DNA from: Flavobacteriaceae bacterium PS02334
GTDB taxonomy: Bacteria > Bacteroidota > Bacteroidia > Flavobacteriales > Flavobacteriaceae
Length of the DNA: 64,000 nucleotides
Assembly (NCBI GenBank): GCA_029959295.1
Contig: JASCOH010000001.1
Coordinates: 806,001-870,000, forward strand
Direction: 5' to 3'
The notes beneath the pieces are model-generated. The model ran no database searches, was not told where the DNA came from, and saw only the letters and a program-made list of their open reading frames with translations. Shown here in pieces: positions 9,010 through 17,004 of the stretch. How positions within the stretch are numbered: the first letter of the stretch is position 1; the number at the start of each line of letters is the position of its first letter. The position numbers were made by a program, and so were the translations under genes.

Positions 9010-9032
9010 GGTTATACAAATAAACAGAAAAT

Positions 9033-10031
9033 TTGAAAACTAGAATTGCCATAAATGGTTTTGGAAGAATCGGGAGAAATTTATTCCGTCTTTTGCTAAA
9101 CCATTCCAACATTGAAGTTATTGCTGTCAATGACATTGCGGATAACAGAACGATGTCGCATTTGATTAAATATGATAGTATTCACGGTGTTTTGCCGTTT
9201 GAATGTTCGTATGATTCCGACGGAATTATTGTTGATGGAAAACACTACATTTTTTTTCACGAAAGAAGCATTTCGAATTTAGATTGGAAATCGCTTGATA
9301 TTGATGTTGTAATTGAAGCTACCGGAAAATACAAGACTTTTGAAGATATTAATTTTCATATTTTAGTTGGGGCAAAAAAGGTAATTCTTTCGGCTCCATC
9401 GGAAACAGAGCGAATTAAAACGGTGGTTTTGGGCGTTAATGAAAACATTCTTGACGGGACTGAAAAAATAATTTCGAATGCGAGCTGTACTACTAATAAT
9501 GCGGCGCCGATGATCAAAGTTATTAATGATTTGTGCGGTATTGAACAGGCTTATATCACAACGGTTCACTCTTACACAACTGACCAAAGCCTTCACGACC
9601 AGCCTCATAAAGATTTGAGAAGATCTCGCGGTGCGGCACAATCTATTGTTCCGACAACAACAGGCGCAGCGAAAGCTTTAAATAAAATATTTCCTGAATT
9701 GGATGGGAAAATTGGCGGAAGCGGGATTCGTGTTCCTGTTCCAGATGGTTCTTTGACTGATATTACTTGCTATGTAAAACGCGAGGTTTCGATTGAAGAA
9801 ATCAACAATGCTTTTAAGGAAGCCTGCGAAAATCACTTTAAGGGAATCATGGCTTATACTGAAGATCCAATTGTTTCTGTAGATATTATTGGAAACAAAA
9901 ATTCTTGTCTTTTTGACTCAGATCTGACTTCTGTCATTGATAAAATGGTAAAAGTTGTCGGCTGGTATGATAATGAAATTGGCTATTCTTCAAGATTGAT
10001 CGACTTGATTAATTTGATATCAAAAAAATAG
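9033..10031 (+). CDS. gap: Glyceraldehyde-3-phosphate dehydrogenase
   Basis: Catalyses reversible NAD(P)-linked oxidation of glyceraldehyde 3-phosphate to 1,3-bisphosphoglycerate in glycolysis and gluconeogenesis. The 332 residues have the usual length and landmarks: the nucleotide-binding GFGRIGRN at residues 8-15, an acidic residue after strand 2 (AVNDIAD, favouring NAD), the catalytic Cys in SNASCTTN, the HSYTTDQ motif with the catalytic His, GGSGIRVPVPDGS and WYDNEIGYSSR. The residue after CTTN is Asn, where many GAPDHs have a second Cys. The start is a TTG at 9033; it gives the expected N-terminus MKTRIAINGFGRIG and no ATG fits. Flavobacteria often carry two GAPDHs, so this may be the gluconeogenic or the glycolytic one. 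Confidence 0.95.
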   Translation: MKTRIAINGFGRIGRNLFRLLLNHSNIEVIAVNDIADNRTMSHLIKYDSIHGVLPFECSYDSDGIIVDGKHYIFFHERSISNLDWKSLDIDVVIEATGKYKTFEDINFHILVGAKKVILSAPSETERIKTVVLGVNENILDGTEKIISNASCTTNNAAPMIKVINDLCGIEQAYITTVHSYTTDQSLHDQPHKDLRRSRGAAQSIVPTTTGAAKALNKIFPELDGKIGGSGIRVPVPDGSLTDITCYVKREVSIEEINNAFKEACENHFKGIMAYTEDPIVSVDIIGNKNSCLFDSDLTSVIDKMVKVVGWYDNEIGYSSRLIDLINLISKK

Positions 10032-10052
10032 CCAGATTAATTTCTGGCTATT
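10021..10052. terminator. Bidirectional terminator between gap and pnp
   Basis: A perfect 8-bp stem TAGCCAGA (10029-10036)/TCTGGCTA (10043-10050) contains the stop codons of both convergent genes. An A7 run on its left supplies the T tract for the minus strand. On the plus strand it is followed by TTAGTTCTTT, so termination is probably stronger for pnp than for gap. Confidence 0.75.
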
Positions 10053-10849
10053 AGTTCTTTAATAAGATTTCTTACTTTTGGTTCTGCTTTTTCGGCTGCT
10101 TCTAAAACTTCTTGGTGAGAAATGGTTTCAATGCTGTGTTCATCGCCGATATCAGTAATTACTGAAATTCCGAAACACTCAACGCCCATGTGTCTTGCCA
10201 CGATCACTTCAGGGACTGTGGACATTCCGACGCAATCTGCTCCTACGATTTTTACCATTCTATATTCAGAAAGCGTTTCAAAAGTCGGCCCTTGCAATCC
10301 ATAATAAATGCCGTCTTTGACTTCTATATTTAAATCAATGGCAATGTTTTTTGCTTTATTAATCAGTTCTCTCGAATAAGGCTCGCTCATATTTACAAAT
10401 CTTGGCCCAAATCTTTCGTCATTTTTCCCACGTAAAGGATGCTCGGGCATCATATTAATGTGGTCATAAATAATCACGATATCGCCCACTTTGTAAAACG
10501 GATTCACGCCACCAGAAGCATTTGAAACCACTAATTTCTCTACGCCTAAAAATTTCATCACGCGAACCGGGAAAGTAACTTCCTTCATATCATAGCCTTC
10601 ATAATAATGAAAACGGCCTTGCATGGCAACCACTTTTTTATTTCCGATTGTTCCAAAAACCAAAGCGCCTTTATGACCTTCCACCGTTGAAACTGGAAAA
10701 TTTGGAATTTCATTGTAAGGCAAGGTATATTCTATATTGATATCTTCAGTAAAACCTCCCAAACCTGAACCAAGTATGACTCCAAATTCTGGAGAAAAAT
10801 TAGTTTTTGATTTTATATAATTGACTGTTTCTTGAACTTTTTCCCACAT
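10037..10849 (-). CDS. Purine-nucleoside phosphorylase (trimeric PNP/MTAP family)
   Basis: Splits purine nucleosides with phosphate to free base and ribose 1-phosphate for purine salvage. The 270-residue protein shows GVILGSGLGGF with the phosphate-binding Ser, GRFHYYEGY with the phosphate-contacting His, the VSNASGGVN loop and the purine/ribose segment VGMSTVPEV. At the position of Asn243 of human PNP (SLITN) it has Asp (SVITD), as in 5'-methylthioadenosine phosphorylases, so 6-aminopurines may be accepted. It is convergent with gap, sharing the terminator hairpin. It stands alone on its strand, 173 bp from the next gene. Confidence 0.9.
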   Translation of the reverse strand: MWEKVQETVNYIKSKTNFSPEFGVILGSGLGGFTEDINIEYTLPYNEIPNFPVSTVEGHKGALVFGTIGNKKVVAMQGRFHYYEGYDMKEVTFPVRVMKFLGVEKLVVSNASGGVNPFYKVGDIVIIYDHINMMPEHPLRGKNDERFGPRFVNMSEPYSRELINKAKNIAIDLNIEVKDGIYYGLQGPTFETLSEYRMVKIVGADCVGMSTVPEVIVARHMGVECFGISVITDIGDEHSIETISHQEVLEAAEKAEPKVRNLIKELIARN

Positions 10850-10961
10850 TATGTTTTTGATTTTATATGATTAACGCGCTGAAATATTTTCTGCAAAACT
10901 GAACGGCGCAACCTTGTAAAAATAGGAAAATTGAAGCATATAAAACCCAAATTAGCACAAA

Positions 10962-10990
10962 ATAAAAAAGCTGTCAAAATTGACAGCTTT
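10962..10990 (-). terminator. Rho-independent terminator after the 131-residue gene
   Basis: A perfect stem AAAGCTGTCA/TGACAGCTTT with a 4-base loop, followed on the minus strand by a T6 run. The stem extends through flanking A/T pairs so it may also work on the plus strand. Confidence 0.8.
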
Positions 10991-11022
10991 TGAAAGCTAA
11001 ATTCTAAAAAGTACGAATTCAA

Positions 11023-11418
11023 CTAGCCACTATTTTCGAGCCATTCCATTATTTTTTTATGGCTATTTATGTCAGGAGGAAGATGGTCTTTGATCAGTCT
11101 TTCAATTATACTGCCCGTAATTTTATTTACAAAACGGTGCTTTTTGGCAAAACCATTTATAAAATAAAGTACTTCATAACCCTCATTAGGATTTAACGGT
11201 TTCTTTTCTAAATCAATTTCAGAATTTTCTGTCCAATTATAATCATATCTTAAATCTGATTTATCATAAAATGCCATGTTAATTGGAGTTTTACAATGCA
11301 ATCCAAATTTTGATTTTAAATCGTGGTTTGCTATAGCTGTTATCATAAGTAATTTTCTCATTTCAAAAATCCCTATAAAATCTGTAGGAAACAATACGTA
11401 AAAATACCTAATTTTCAA
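11023..11418 (-). CDS. Hypothetical protein
   Basis: A protein of up to 131 residues that I do not recognise. It is soluble and mixed alpha/beta, with a charged C-terminal half (GYEVLYFINGF, HRFVNKITGSIIERLI, then a predicted helix to the end). The frame opens at MKIRYFYV; an internal Met (MRKLLMITAIANHDL, residue 20) is an equally good start. The gene lies 59 bp downstream of the NarL-type regulator on the same strand with no terminator between, so the two are probably co-transcribed. A clear terminator follows. Coding status rests on open length, plausible composition and the terminator. Confidence 0.6.
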   Translation of the reverse strand: MKIRYFYVLFPTDFIGIFEMRKLLMITAIANHDLKSKFGLHCKTPINMAFYDKSDLRYDYNWTENSEIDLEKKPLNPNEGYEVLYFINGFAKKHRFVNKITGSIIERLIKDHLPPDINSHKKIMEWLENSG

Positions 11419-11477
11419 TTTTGACCTGCCAACCAGATTTTGAAGAAATTAGCTGAAAGGCAAACTCTTACAGAACT

Positions 11478-12140
11478 TCACAATTCTTCAACAGCGATAA
11501 GCCCTTGCTTTAGGATAAACAAAACAACACCAATAAAGTTTTTGGACTGCGTTTTTTCCATAATTCTTTTGCGGTGCGTTTCGACAGTGCGCACGCTTAT
11601 AAATAATTTTTCAGCAATTTCACTACTGCTATGTTCACGGCAGGCAAGCTTAATAACATCTAATTCTCTAGCAGAAATTTGTACAGTAGACAAAACATGG
11701 TCATCGATTTTATAATTCTTCTGCCACAAAATTGCTTCCTTTAAAACGGCACCCAATTCTTGCCCGAAATAAAAATCTTTCTCATAAATGTTTTTAATCG
11801 CCAATTCAAGCTGTTCAGGATTTGAGTTTTTAGAGAAAAATCCGTGTGCGCCAAGTTCCATTACTTTATGGATGCTTTCTCTTGTCGCAAGCTGTGAAAC
11901 AATCAAAACTTTAATATCGGGATATTTTTTACGCAAAATCAGGCACGTTTCATAACCATCCATTTGTGGCATCTGAATGTCCAACAAAAGCAAGTCTACA
12001 GAAACAACTTCAAGCATATCAAACAATTGCAATCCGTTTTCGGCCTCTAGCACAACTTTTGTTCCTTCAAATGAATCTACTAAAAGCGACAGGCTTTTTC
12101 TAAAAAGCTGATGGTCATCAACAATTCCTATTCTGAGCAT
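11478..12140 (-). CDS. NarL/FixJ-family response regulator
   Basis: A 220-residue transcription regulator. The receiver (residues 1-120) has Asp8-Asp9, phospho-acceptor Asp54 in LLLDIQMP and the conserved Lys in FFSKNSN. A LuxR-type helix-turn-helix occupies about 150-210 (ISARELDVIKLACREHSSSE, IAEKLFISVRTVETHRKRI). It would be phosphorylated by a histidine kinase, but none is adjacent, so it is an orphan regulator here. It is probably transcribed with the unknown 131-residue gene downstream. Targets are unknown. Confidence 0.93.
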   Translation of the reverse strand: MLRIGIVDDHQLFRKSLSLLVDSFEGTKVVLEAENGLQLFDMLEVVSVDLLLLDIQMPQMDGYETCLILRKKYPDIKVLIVSQLATRESIHKVMELGAHGFFSKNSNPEQLELAIKNIYEKDFYFGQELGAVLKEAILWQKNYKIDDHVLSTVQISARELDVIKLACREHSSSEIAEKLFISVRTVETHRKRIMEKTQSKNFIGVVLFILKQGLIAVEEL

Positions 12141-12196
12141 GCGGTTATTTTAAAATTGATACTTATCTAAATATAAATAAAATAACGCAAAAATTG

Positions 12197-13207
12197 CTAC
12201 TTTATTCTTACATATTTTAATATTGTAGCATCAAATTTTTCTCTTGAAGAAATAAAGCTAGACTTAATCGGAAGATAAAAAAGCTGTTCTTTAGGAAGAT
12301 TCCCTTTCAATCGAACAAAATCTTTTTCTGTAGTAATAATTATCTTTCCTTGCGCTTTATTTTTTATTTCTAAAATATCTTTTTCCGAAAAATGATGATG
12401 GTCTGGAAAAGTCAAGATAATATCATTTTCATTTTTTAAATAGTCAAAAAACGGCTCTGGCTTTGCAATTCCTGCCAAAAGAACTTTCTGAGATTTTTTT
12501 ATTTCAGAAACAGGAAATTGTTTTTCTTCTGAAAAGATAAATTCATCATAGGCAATTGAAGTGAAAAATAATTTTTGGCTTGATTCTAATTGCAGTTTTC
12601 TTTCAATGGAATTTTGCTCTTTTTCAGAAAGATTTGTAGGGCATTTTGTAACGATAACAATATTTGCTCTTTCGGCTCCAATCCTACTTTCACGAAGATT
12701 TCCAGTAGGCAACATAAAATCATCGGCATATAAATCATTGTAAGCTGTCAGCAAAATATAAAATCCGGCTTTTACTTTTCTGTGTTGAAAAGCATCATCC
12801 AGCAAAATAATATCTGGTTTTGAAATTTTAAGCAGCTGCTCAATTCCGTTCTTGCGATTGGCGTCAACAGCCACTAAAATATTTGGAAATTTTTGATAAA
12901 ATTGAAATGGTTCATCGCCTAAGATTTCTGCAGTTGAAGTAGCATCCGCCAAAATAAAGCCTTCGGATTTTCTTTTATAGCCACGGCTTAAAGTCGCAAT
13001 TTTATTGGTTGGAGAAAGCAATCGGATTAAATATTCAATCTGTGGTGTTTTTCCTGTGCCGCCAACGCTTAAATTTCCAACAGCGATAATTGGCAAATCA
13101 AAAGAATGTGATTTTAAAATTCCTTTATCGAAAAGAAAATTACGAAAAGAGGTTATAAAACCATACAAAACAGCAAAAGGAAAAAGTATTTTTCGGAGAA
13201 TATTCAT
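12197..13207 (-). CDS. lpxK: Tetraacyldisaccharide 4'-kinase
   Basis: LpxK phosphorylates the 4' position of the lipid A disaccharide on the inner face of the cytoplasmic membrane. The 336-residue protein has an N-terminal amphipathic/hydrophobic segment (about residues 5-25) and the family's Walker A motif GNLSVGGTGKTP (44-55), followed by LSRGYKRKSEGF, ILLDDAFQHRKV and TEKDFVRL. Length is normal for Bacteroidota LpxK. It starts at a promoter region shared with the divergent Nif3-like gene. Its presence shows an LPS-bearing outer membrane. Confidence 0.95.
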   Translation of the reverse strand: MNILRKILFPFAVLYGFITSFRNFLFDKGILKSHSFDLPIIAVGNLSVGGTGKTPQIEYLIRLLSPTNKIATLSRGYKRKSEGFILADATSTAEILGDEPFQFYQKFPNILVAVDANRKNGIEQLLKISKPDIILLDDAFQHRKVKAGFYILLTAYNDLYADDFMLPTGNLRESRIGAERANIVIVTKCPTNLSEKEQNSIERKLQLESSQKLFFTSIAYDEFIFSEEKQFPVSEIKKSQKVLLAGIAKPEPFFDYLKNENDIILTFPDHHHFSEKDILEIKNKAQGKIIITTEKDFVRLKGNLPKEQLFYLPIKSSFISSREKFDATILKYVRIK

Positions 13208-13227
13208 AGTACGAAAATATAATATTT

Positions 13228-13235
13228 TATCTTTG
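13228..13235 (+). promoter_or_regulatory. -7 promoter element for the Nif3-like gene
   Basis: TATCTTTG fits TAnnTTTG exactly. It would start a transcript near 13240 with a ~90-base leader made almost entirely of the inverted repeat at 13248-13329. Confidence 0.55.
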
Positions 13236-13247
13236 AAACATAATTAG

Positions 13248-13329
13248 AACACAGATTTCATAGATTTTCACGGATTAAATTCTGCGTTAAAATTGTAAAT
13301 AATCTGTGAAAATCTATGAAATCTGTGTT
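13248..13329. repeat. 30-bp inverted repeat in the leader of the Nif3-like gene
   Basis: Arms of 30 bases at 13248-13277 (AACACAGATTTCATAGATTT onward) and 13300-13329 are complementary at 29 positions, and the thirtieth is a G-U in RNA. They enclose a 22-base loop. The right arm ends one base before the ATG at 13331. AACACAGATTTCA-type palindromes recur between genes in Bacteroidota, so this looks like an inserted repeat that has become part of a leader. Confidence 0.85.
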
Positions 13330-13330
13330 T

Positions 13331-14425
13331 ATGAAAATTAAAGAAATAATTTCTGTCCTAGAAAAAATGGCTCCGTTGGCTTATGCCGAAGATTTTGACA
13401 ATGTCGGATTGCTTGTAGGAAATCAAGATGACGATTGCTCGGGAGTTTTAGTTTGCCACGACGCTTTAGAAAATATAATTGAAGAAGCTATTTTAAAAAA
13501 CTGCAATTTTATCGTTTGCTTTCATCCGATTTTATTTTCAGGGCTGAAGAAAATTACCGGCAAAAATTATGTGGAACGTTCGGTTGTGAAAGCCATAAAG
13601 AATGATATTGCGATCTATGCGGTTCACACAGCTTTAGACAATCATCAAAATGGCGTGAATAAAATTTTCTGCGATGCTTTGGGATTAATAAACACAAAAG
13701 TTTTGATCCCGAAGGAAAGTTTTATCCAAAAATTAGTGACTTATACTGTTCCTGAAAACGCTGATGTAGTTCGAAATGCTTTGTTTGAGGCTGGCGCTGG
13801 TTCTATTGGGAATTATGATAATTGCAGTTTTAATTCTGAAGGGACTTTTACGTTTCAAGGAAATGAAAACAGCAATCCTGTAATTGGCGAGCGCGGAAAA
13901 TTACATACGGGAACCGAAATCAAGATCGAAGTGACTTTCGAAAAACACTTACAAGGAAAAATTTTAAAAGCTTTATTTTCAAATCATATTTATGAAGAAG
14001 TGGCTTATGAAATTTACAATTTAGAAAATTCGCATCAAAATATCGGGCTTGGAATGATTGGGGAATTTGAAACTGAAATGCAGGAAAAAGAATTCCTTTT
14101 ATTCGTAAAAGAAAAGATGAAAGCGGATGGAATTCGACATTCAGAATATCTTGGAAGACCTATAAAAAAGGTTGTGGTTCTTGGAGGCTCTGGAAGTTTC
14201 GCTATAAAAAAGGCAATTCAGGCTGGCGCAGACGCTTTTTTGACTGCAGATTTGAAATACCATCAGTTTTATGAAGCTGAAAATCAGATACTTTTGGCTG
14301 ATATCGGACATTATGAAAGTGAACGCTATACAAAAAATTATATAGTTGATTATCTTACGAAAAAAATCCTTAATTTTGCAATCATTTTATCAGAAGAAAA
14401 TACAAATCCAGTTAAGTACTTATAG
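13331..14425 (+). CDS. Nif3-like dinuclear metal center protein (YbgI/YqfO family)
   Basis: A 364-residue member of the Nif3/YqfO family, hexameric cytoplasmic proteins that bind two metal ions; some are annotated as GTP cyclohydrolase I type 2, but the physiological role is unsettled. The N-terminal part has EDFDNVGLLVGN and CFHPILFSGLK with metal-ligand His, then VHTALDNHQNGVN. A central insertion domain (about residues 125-230, PII-like in YqfO) follows. The C-terminal part has VVVLGGSGS and DLKYHQFYEA, ADIGHYESE with the other ligands. The frame runs five codons upstream into the inverted repeat, but MKIKEIISVLEKMAP at 13331 matches the family start. It is followed at 3 bp by the zinc-ribbon-like coiled-coil gene; this pair is common in Bacteroidota. 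Confidence 0.9.
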   Translation: MKIKEIISVLEKMAPLAYAEDFDNVGLLVGNQDDDCSGVLVCHDALENIIEEAILKNCNFIVCFHPILFSGLKKITGKNYVERSVVKAIKNDIAIYAVHTALDNHQNGVNKIFCDALGLINTKVLIPKESFIQKLVTYTVPENADVVRNALFEAGAGSIGNYDNCSFNSEGTFTFQGNENSNPVIGERGKLHTGTEIKIEVTFEKHLQGKILKALFSNHIYEEVAYEIYNLENSHQNIGLGMIGEFETEMQEKEFLLFVKEKMKADGIRHSEYLGRPIKKVVVLGGSGSFAIKKAIQAGADAFLTADLKYHQFYEAENQILLADIGHYESERYTKNYIVDYLTKKILNFAIILSEENTNPVKYL

Positions 14426-14428
14426 AAT

Positions 14429-15208
14429 ATGGCGACTACAAAAGAATTGAGTGTTGAAGACAAGTTAAGAGCGATTTATGATTTACAATTAATCGACTCA
14501 AGAATTGACGAAATCAGAAATGTTAGAGGTGAATTGCCTTTAGAAGTAGAAGATTTGGAAGATGAAGTAGCGGGTTTAAGCACACGTCTTGACAAATTGA
14601 AAAGTGATTTGGAATCTATTGAAGAGCAAATTAAGAATAAAAGAAGTGCTATCGTAGAACACCAAGAGGGCATTAAAAAGTACACCAAACAACAAGAAAC
14701 TGTTCGAAACAATAGAGAATTCAACTCTTTAACTAAAGAAGTTGAGTTTCAAGAGCTAGAAATTCAATTGGCTGAAAAGCAAATTAAAGAAATGAAAGCT
14801 TCTATGGAGCACAAAAGACAAGTGATTGCTGATTCTAAAGAAAGATTAGAGGCAAAATCAAATCACTTGAAACACAAAAAATCAGAATTAGACGCAATTA
14901 TGTCTGAAACTGAAAAAGAAGAAACTTTCTTGTCTGAAAAATCTGCTGAATATGAAGCATTGATCGAAGAAAGATTGTTGCAAGCTTACAAAAGAATCAG
15001 AGGAAGCGTTCGTAATGGATTGGCTGTAGTTTCTATCGAAAGAGGAGCTTCTGCAGGTTCATTCTTTACGATTCCGCCACAAACTCAAATGGAAATTGCT
15101 TCTCGCAAGAAAGTAATTACAGATGAGCATTCAGGAAGAATTTTAGTAGATTCTGCCCTTGCAGATGAAGAAAAAGAGAAAATGGAACAGTTGTTTTCAA
15201 AATTCTAA
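14429..15208 (+). CDS. Coiled-coil C4-type zinc-ribbon family protein lacking the zinc cysteines
   Basis: A 259-residue protein, mostly one long coiled coil (about residues 10-190, heavy in Glu/Lys with heptad Leu) and a small C-terminal domain. It matches the zf-RING_7 / Nif3-neighbour family (CT398-like): TVRNNREFNSLTKEVEFQE is the typical mid-coil motif. The C-terminal part keeps the fold signature (SAGSFFTIPPQ, ITDEHSGRILV), but all four cysteines of the CxxC...CxxC ribbon are absent, so zinc is probably not bound. The start is 3 bp after the Nif3-like stop, so the two form an operon. Function is unknown. The terminator at 15217 closes the unit. Confidence 0.85.
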   Translation: MATTKELSVEDKLRAIYDLQLIDSRIDEIRNVRGELPLEVEDLEDEVAGLSTRLDKLKSDLESIEEQIKNKRSAIVEHQEGIKKYTKQQETVRNNREFNSLTKEVEFQELEIQLAEKQIKEMKASMEHKRQVIADSKERLEAKSNHLKHKKSELDAIMSETEKEETFLSEKSAEYEALIEERLLQAYKRIRGSVRNGLAVVSIERGASAGSFFTIPPQTQMEIASRKKVITDEHSGRILVDSALADEEKEKMEQLFSKF

Positions 15209-15216
15209 ATATATTT

Positions 15217-15246
15217 AAGCCTCGATAATTATCGAGGCTTTTTTTT
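15217..15246 (+). terminator. Rho-independent terminator abutting the next start codon
   Basis: A perfect 10-bp stem AAGCCTCGAT/ATCGAGGCTT (15217-15226 and 15231-15240) with a 4-base loop and a T tract to 15246. The next gene's ATG begins at 15247. Confidence 0.9.
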
Positions 15247-16128
15247 ATGAAAAAATTTTTAAACTTTTTGCTTGCAAAATCCATCGGATTGTACATCAAT
15301 CTGCTGAGCTATGTTTTTCCTAAGAAAGCATCACAGCTAGCCTACGGATTTTTCAGCGAGCCAAGAACCGGAAAACTTTTTTCAGATAAATTGCCTGAAG
15401 TTTTAAAATCGGCTAAAACCGAAATCCTACAAAAAGACGAACACCAATTTCCAGTCTATATTTGGGAAGGAAATGAGACAATCGTCTTGCTAGTTCATGG
15501 CTGGGAAAGCAATGCTTCGCGCTGGGAAAATTTCCTTCCGTATTTAAAAAAATCTGGAAGTACGATTATCGCTTTGGATGGCCCGGGTCACGGATTGTCG
15601 TCTGGAAAAGAATTTAGCGTTCCGAGATATGCTGAATTCGTTGATGTTGTGGTTGAAAAATATAAACCAAGGTTTTTAATCGGGCATTCCATGGGAGGCG
15701 CGACTTCTTTATATTATCAGCATTTATATCAAAACGAATGTATTGAAAAACTGGTTTTGCTAGGATCTCCTTCTGATTTGCAGACTTTGATTTTTAATTA
15801 TGCGAAAATGCTGAGCCTGAATATGAAAACCGTCAGCATGATCGAAAATCATTTCTTAGAACATTTTAAAATCAAGATGGAAGAATTTTCTGGAAGAATC
15901 TTTGGTTCAAAAATCAAGATTAAAGGTTTGATTGCGCATGATATCGACGACGATGTAGTTTCATTCGAAGAAGCAAAAAAAATCGTCAGCTCTTGGAAAG
16001 ATGCCACTTTTATAGAAACTCGGGGTTTAGGACACAGCATGCACGACGATATGCTGTATAAAAAAATCTACAGTTTTTTATTTGAGGAAGAAACTGCTTC
16101 TGAAAAAATAAAAAGTTTTTCTGCATAA
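15247..16128 (+). CDS. Alpha/beta-fold hydrolase
   Basis: A 293-residue protein of the alpha/beta-hydrolase fold. It shows the oxyanion segment LLVHGWESNASRW, IALDGPGHGLSSG, the nucleophile elbow GHSMGG (Ser near residue 145), and a late GLGHSMHDD that supplies the catalytic His (near 260). The N-terminal 30 residues are hydrophobic (FLNFLLAKSIGLYINLLSYV) and may anchor it to the membrane. The substrate is unknown; such enzymes act as esterases, lipases or lactonases. The ATG directly follows the T tract of a strong terminator, so either read-through or a promoter inside the upstream gene must feed it. No later Met fits. Confidence 0.85.
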   Translation: MKKFLNFLLAKSIGLYINLLSYVFPKKASQLAYGFFSEPRTGKLFSDKLPEVLKSAKTEILQKDEHQFPVYIWEGNETIVLLVHGWESNASRWENFLPYLKKSGSTIIALDGPGHGLSSGKEFSVPRYAEFVDVVVEKYKPRFLIGHSMGGATSLYYQHLYQNECIEKLVLLGSPSDLQTLIFNYAKMLSLNMKTVSMIENHFLEHFKIKMEEFSGRIFGSKIKIKGLIAHDIDDDVVSFEEAKKIVSSWKDATFIETRGLGHSMHDDMLYKKIYSFLFEEETASEKIKSFSA

Positions 16129-16178
16129 TCCTTCCTTACATAATTACACCTATATTTTTTCAAATTGCAAATTAAGGC

Positions 16179-16186
16179 TACCTTTG
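16179..16186 (+). promoter_or_regulatory. -7 promoter element giving a leaderless rluF-like transcript
   Basis: TACCTTTG matches TAnnTTTG and ends only four bases before the ATG at 16191. With usual spacing the transcript would begin at or next to the start codon. Confidence 0.6.
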
Positions 16187-16190
16187 CACT

Positions 16191-16988
16191 ATGGAAGAAA
16201 ATGGCAAACGACTCAATAAATTCATAGGAGAAACTGGATATTGCTCGCGTCGAGAAGCTGATAAGCTGATTGAAGAAGGACGCGTGACCTTAAACGGCGT
16301 TGTCCCGGAAATGGGAACGAAAGTTTTTCCTACGGATGAAATTCGCATTGACGGAAAATTGATTGCAGAACAGCGTGAAAAACCTGTGTATTTAGCTTTC
16401 AACAAACCTGTTGGAATTGAGTGCACGACCAATTTAGAAGTCAGAAATAATATTGTCGATTACATCAATTATCCAAAGCGAATTTTCCCGATCGGTAGAT
16501 TGGACAAGGCTTCGGAAGGATTGATTTTTATGACTAATGACGGTGATATTGTCAATAAAATTCTTCGCGCCAGAAACAATCACGAGAAAGAATATATCGT
16601 TACCGTTAATCGCCCGATTACGGACAGGTTCATAGAAAAAATGGGAAATGGCGTACCAATTTTGGACACAGTTACCAGAAAATGCAAAGTCGAACAAGTC
16701 AGCAAATATATTTTTAAAATCATCTTGACGCAAGGTTTGAACCGCCAAATTCGTAGAATGTGCGAGTATTTAGGTTATGATGTTACAGCTTTGAAAAGAA
16801 CTAGAATCATCAATATTTCTTTGGATGTTCAAGTCGGAAGATATCGTGATTTAACGGATGCGGAGATTAAAGAACTAAATCAATTAATCGAACCTTCAAG
16901 CAAAACGGAAGAAGCCAGTTTGCCAAAAGTAGAAACGCAACGCCCGACACAAAGAGTTATTCGAAGAATTCCGCCTAGAAATAAATAA
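16191..16988 (+). CDS. 23S rRNA pseudouridine synthase, RluF-like
   Basis: A 265-residue pseudouridine synthase. An S4 RNA-binding domain opens it (residues 5-50: [29 protein letters not shown]), followed by the RsuA-type catalytic domain: [13 protein letters not shown], then [19 protein letters not shown] with the catalytic Asp, and [17 protein letters not shown]. The GIECTT/GIVCTT style and overall length fit RluF (U2604 of 23S rRNA in E. coli) better than RluB or RsuA, but the target base is inferred. A basic low-complexity tail (about 240-265) follows. It is closed by a REP-like palindrome convergent with corA. Confidence 0.9.
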   Translation: MEENGKRLNKFIGETGYCSRREADKLIEEGRVTLNGVVPEMGTKVFPTDEIRIDGKLIAEQREKPVYLAFNKPVGIECTTNLEVRNNIVDYINYPKRIFPIGRLDKASEGLIFMTNDGDIVNKILRARNNHEKEYIVTVNRPITDRFIEKMGNGVPILDTVTRKCKVEQVSKYIFKIILTQGLNRQIRRMCEYLGYDVTALKRTRIINISLDVQVGRYRDLTDAEIKELNQLIEPSSKTEEASLPKVETQRPTQRVIRRIPPRNK

Positions 16989-17004
16989 AAGTCAGCGATA
17001 GTTT

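Noticed and set aside
9033-10031. GAPDH inactive because of the Asn after CTTN
   Set aside because: The catalytic Cys and His are present. The second Cys is not essential, so this is a sequence variant, not loss of function.
11440-11715. 91-codon plus-strand frame over the response regulator
   Set aside because: Antisense to the LuxR-type domain, with no signal or motif.
13316-13330. Five extra codons of the Nif3-like protein
   Set aside because: They lie inside the inverted repeat. MKIKEII at 13331 matches the family.
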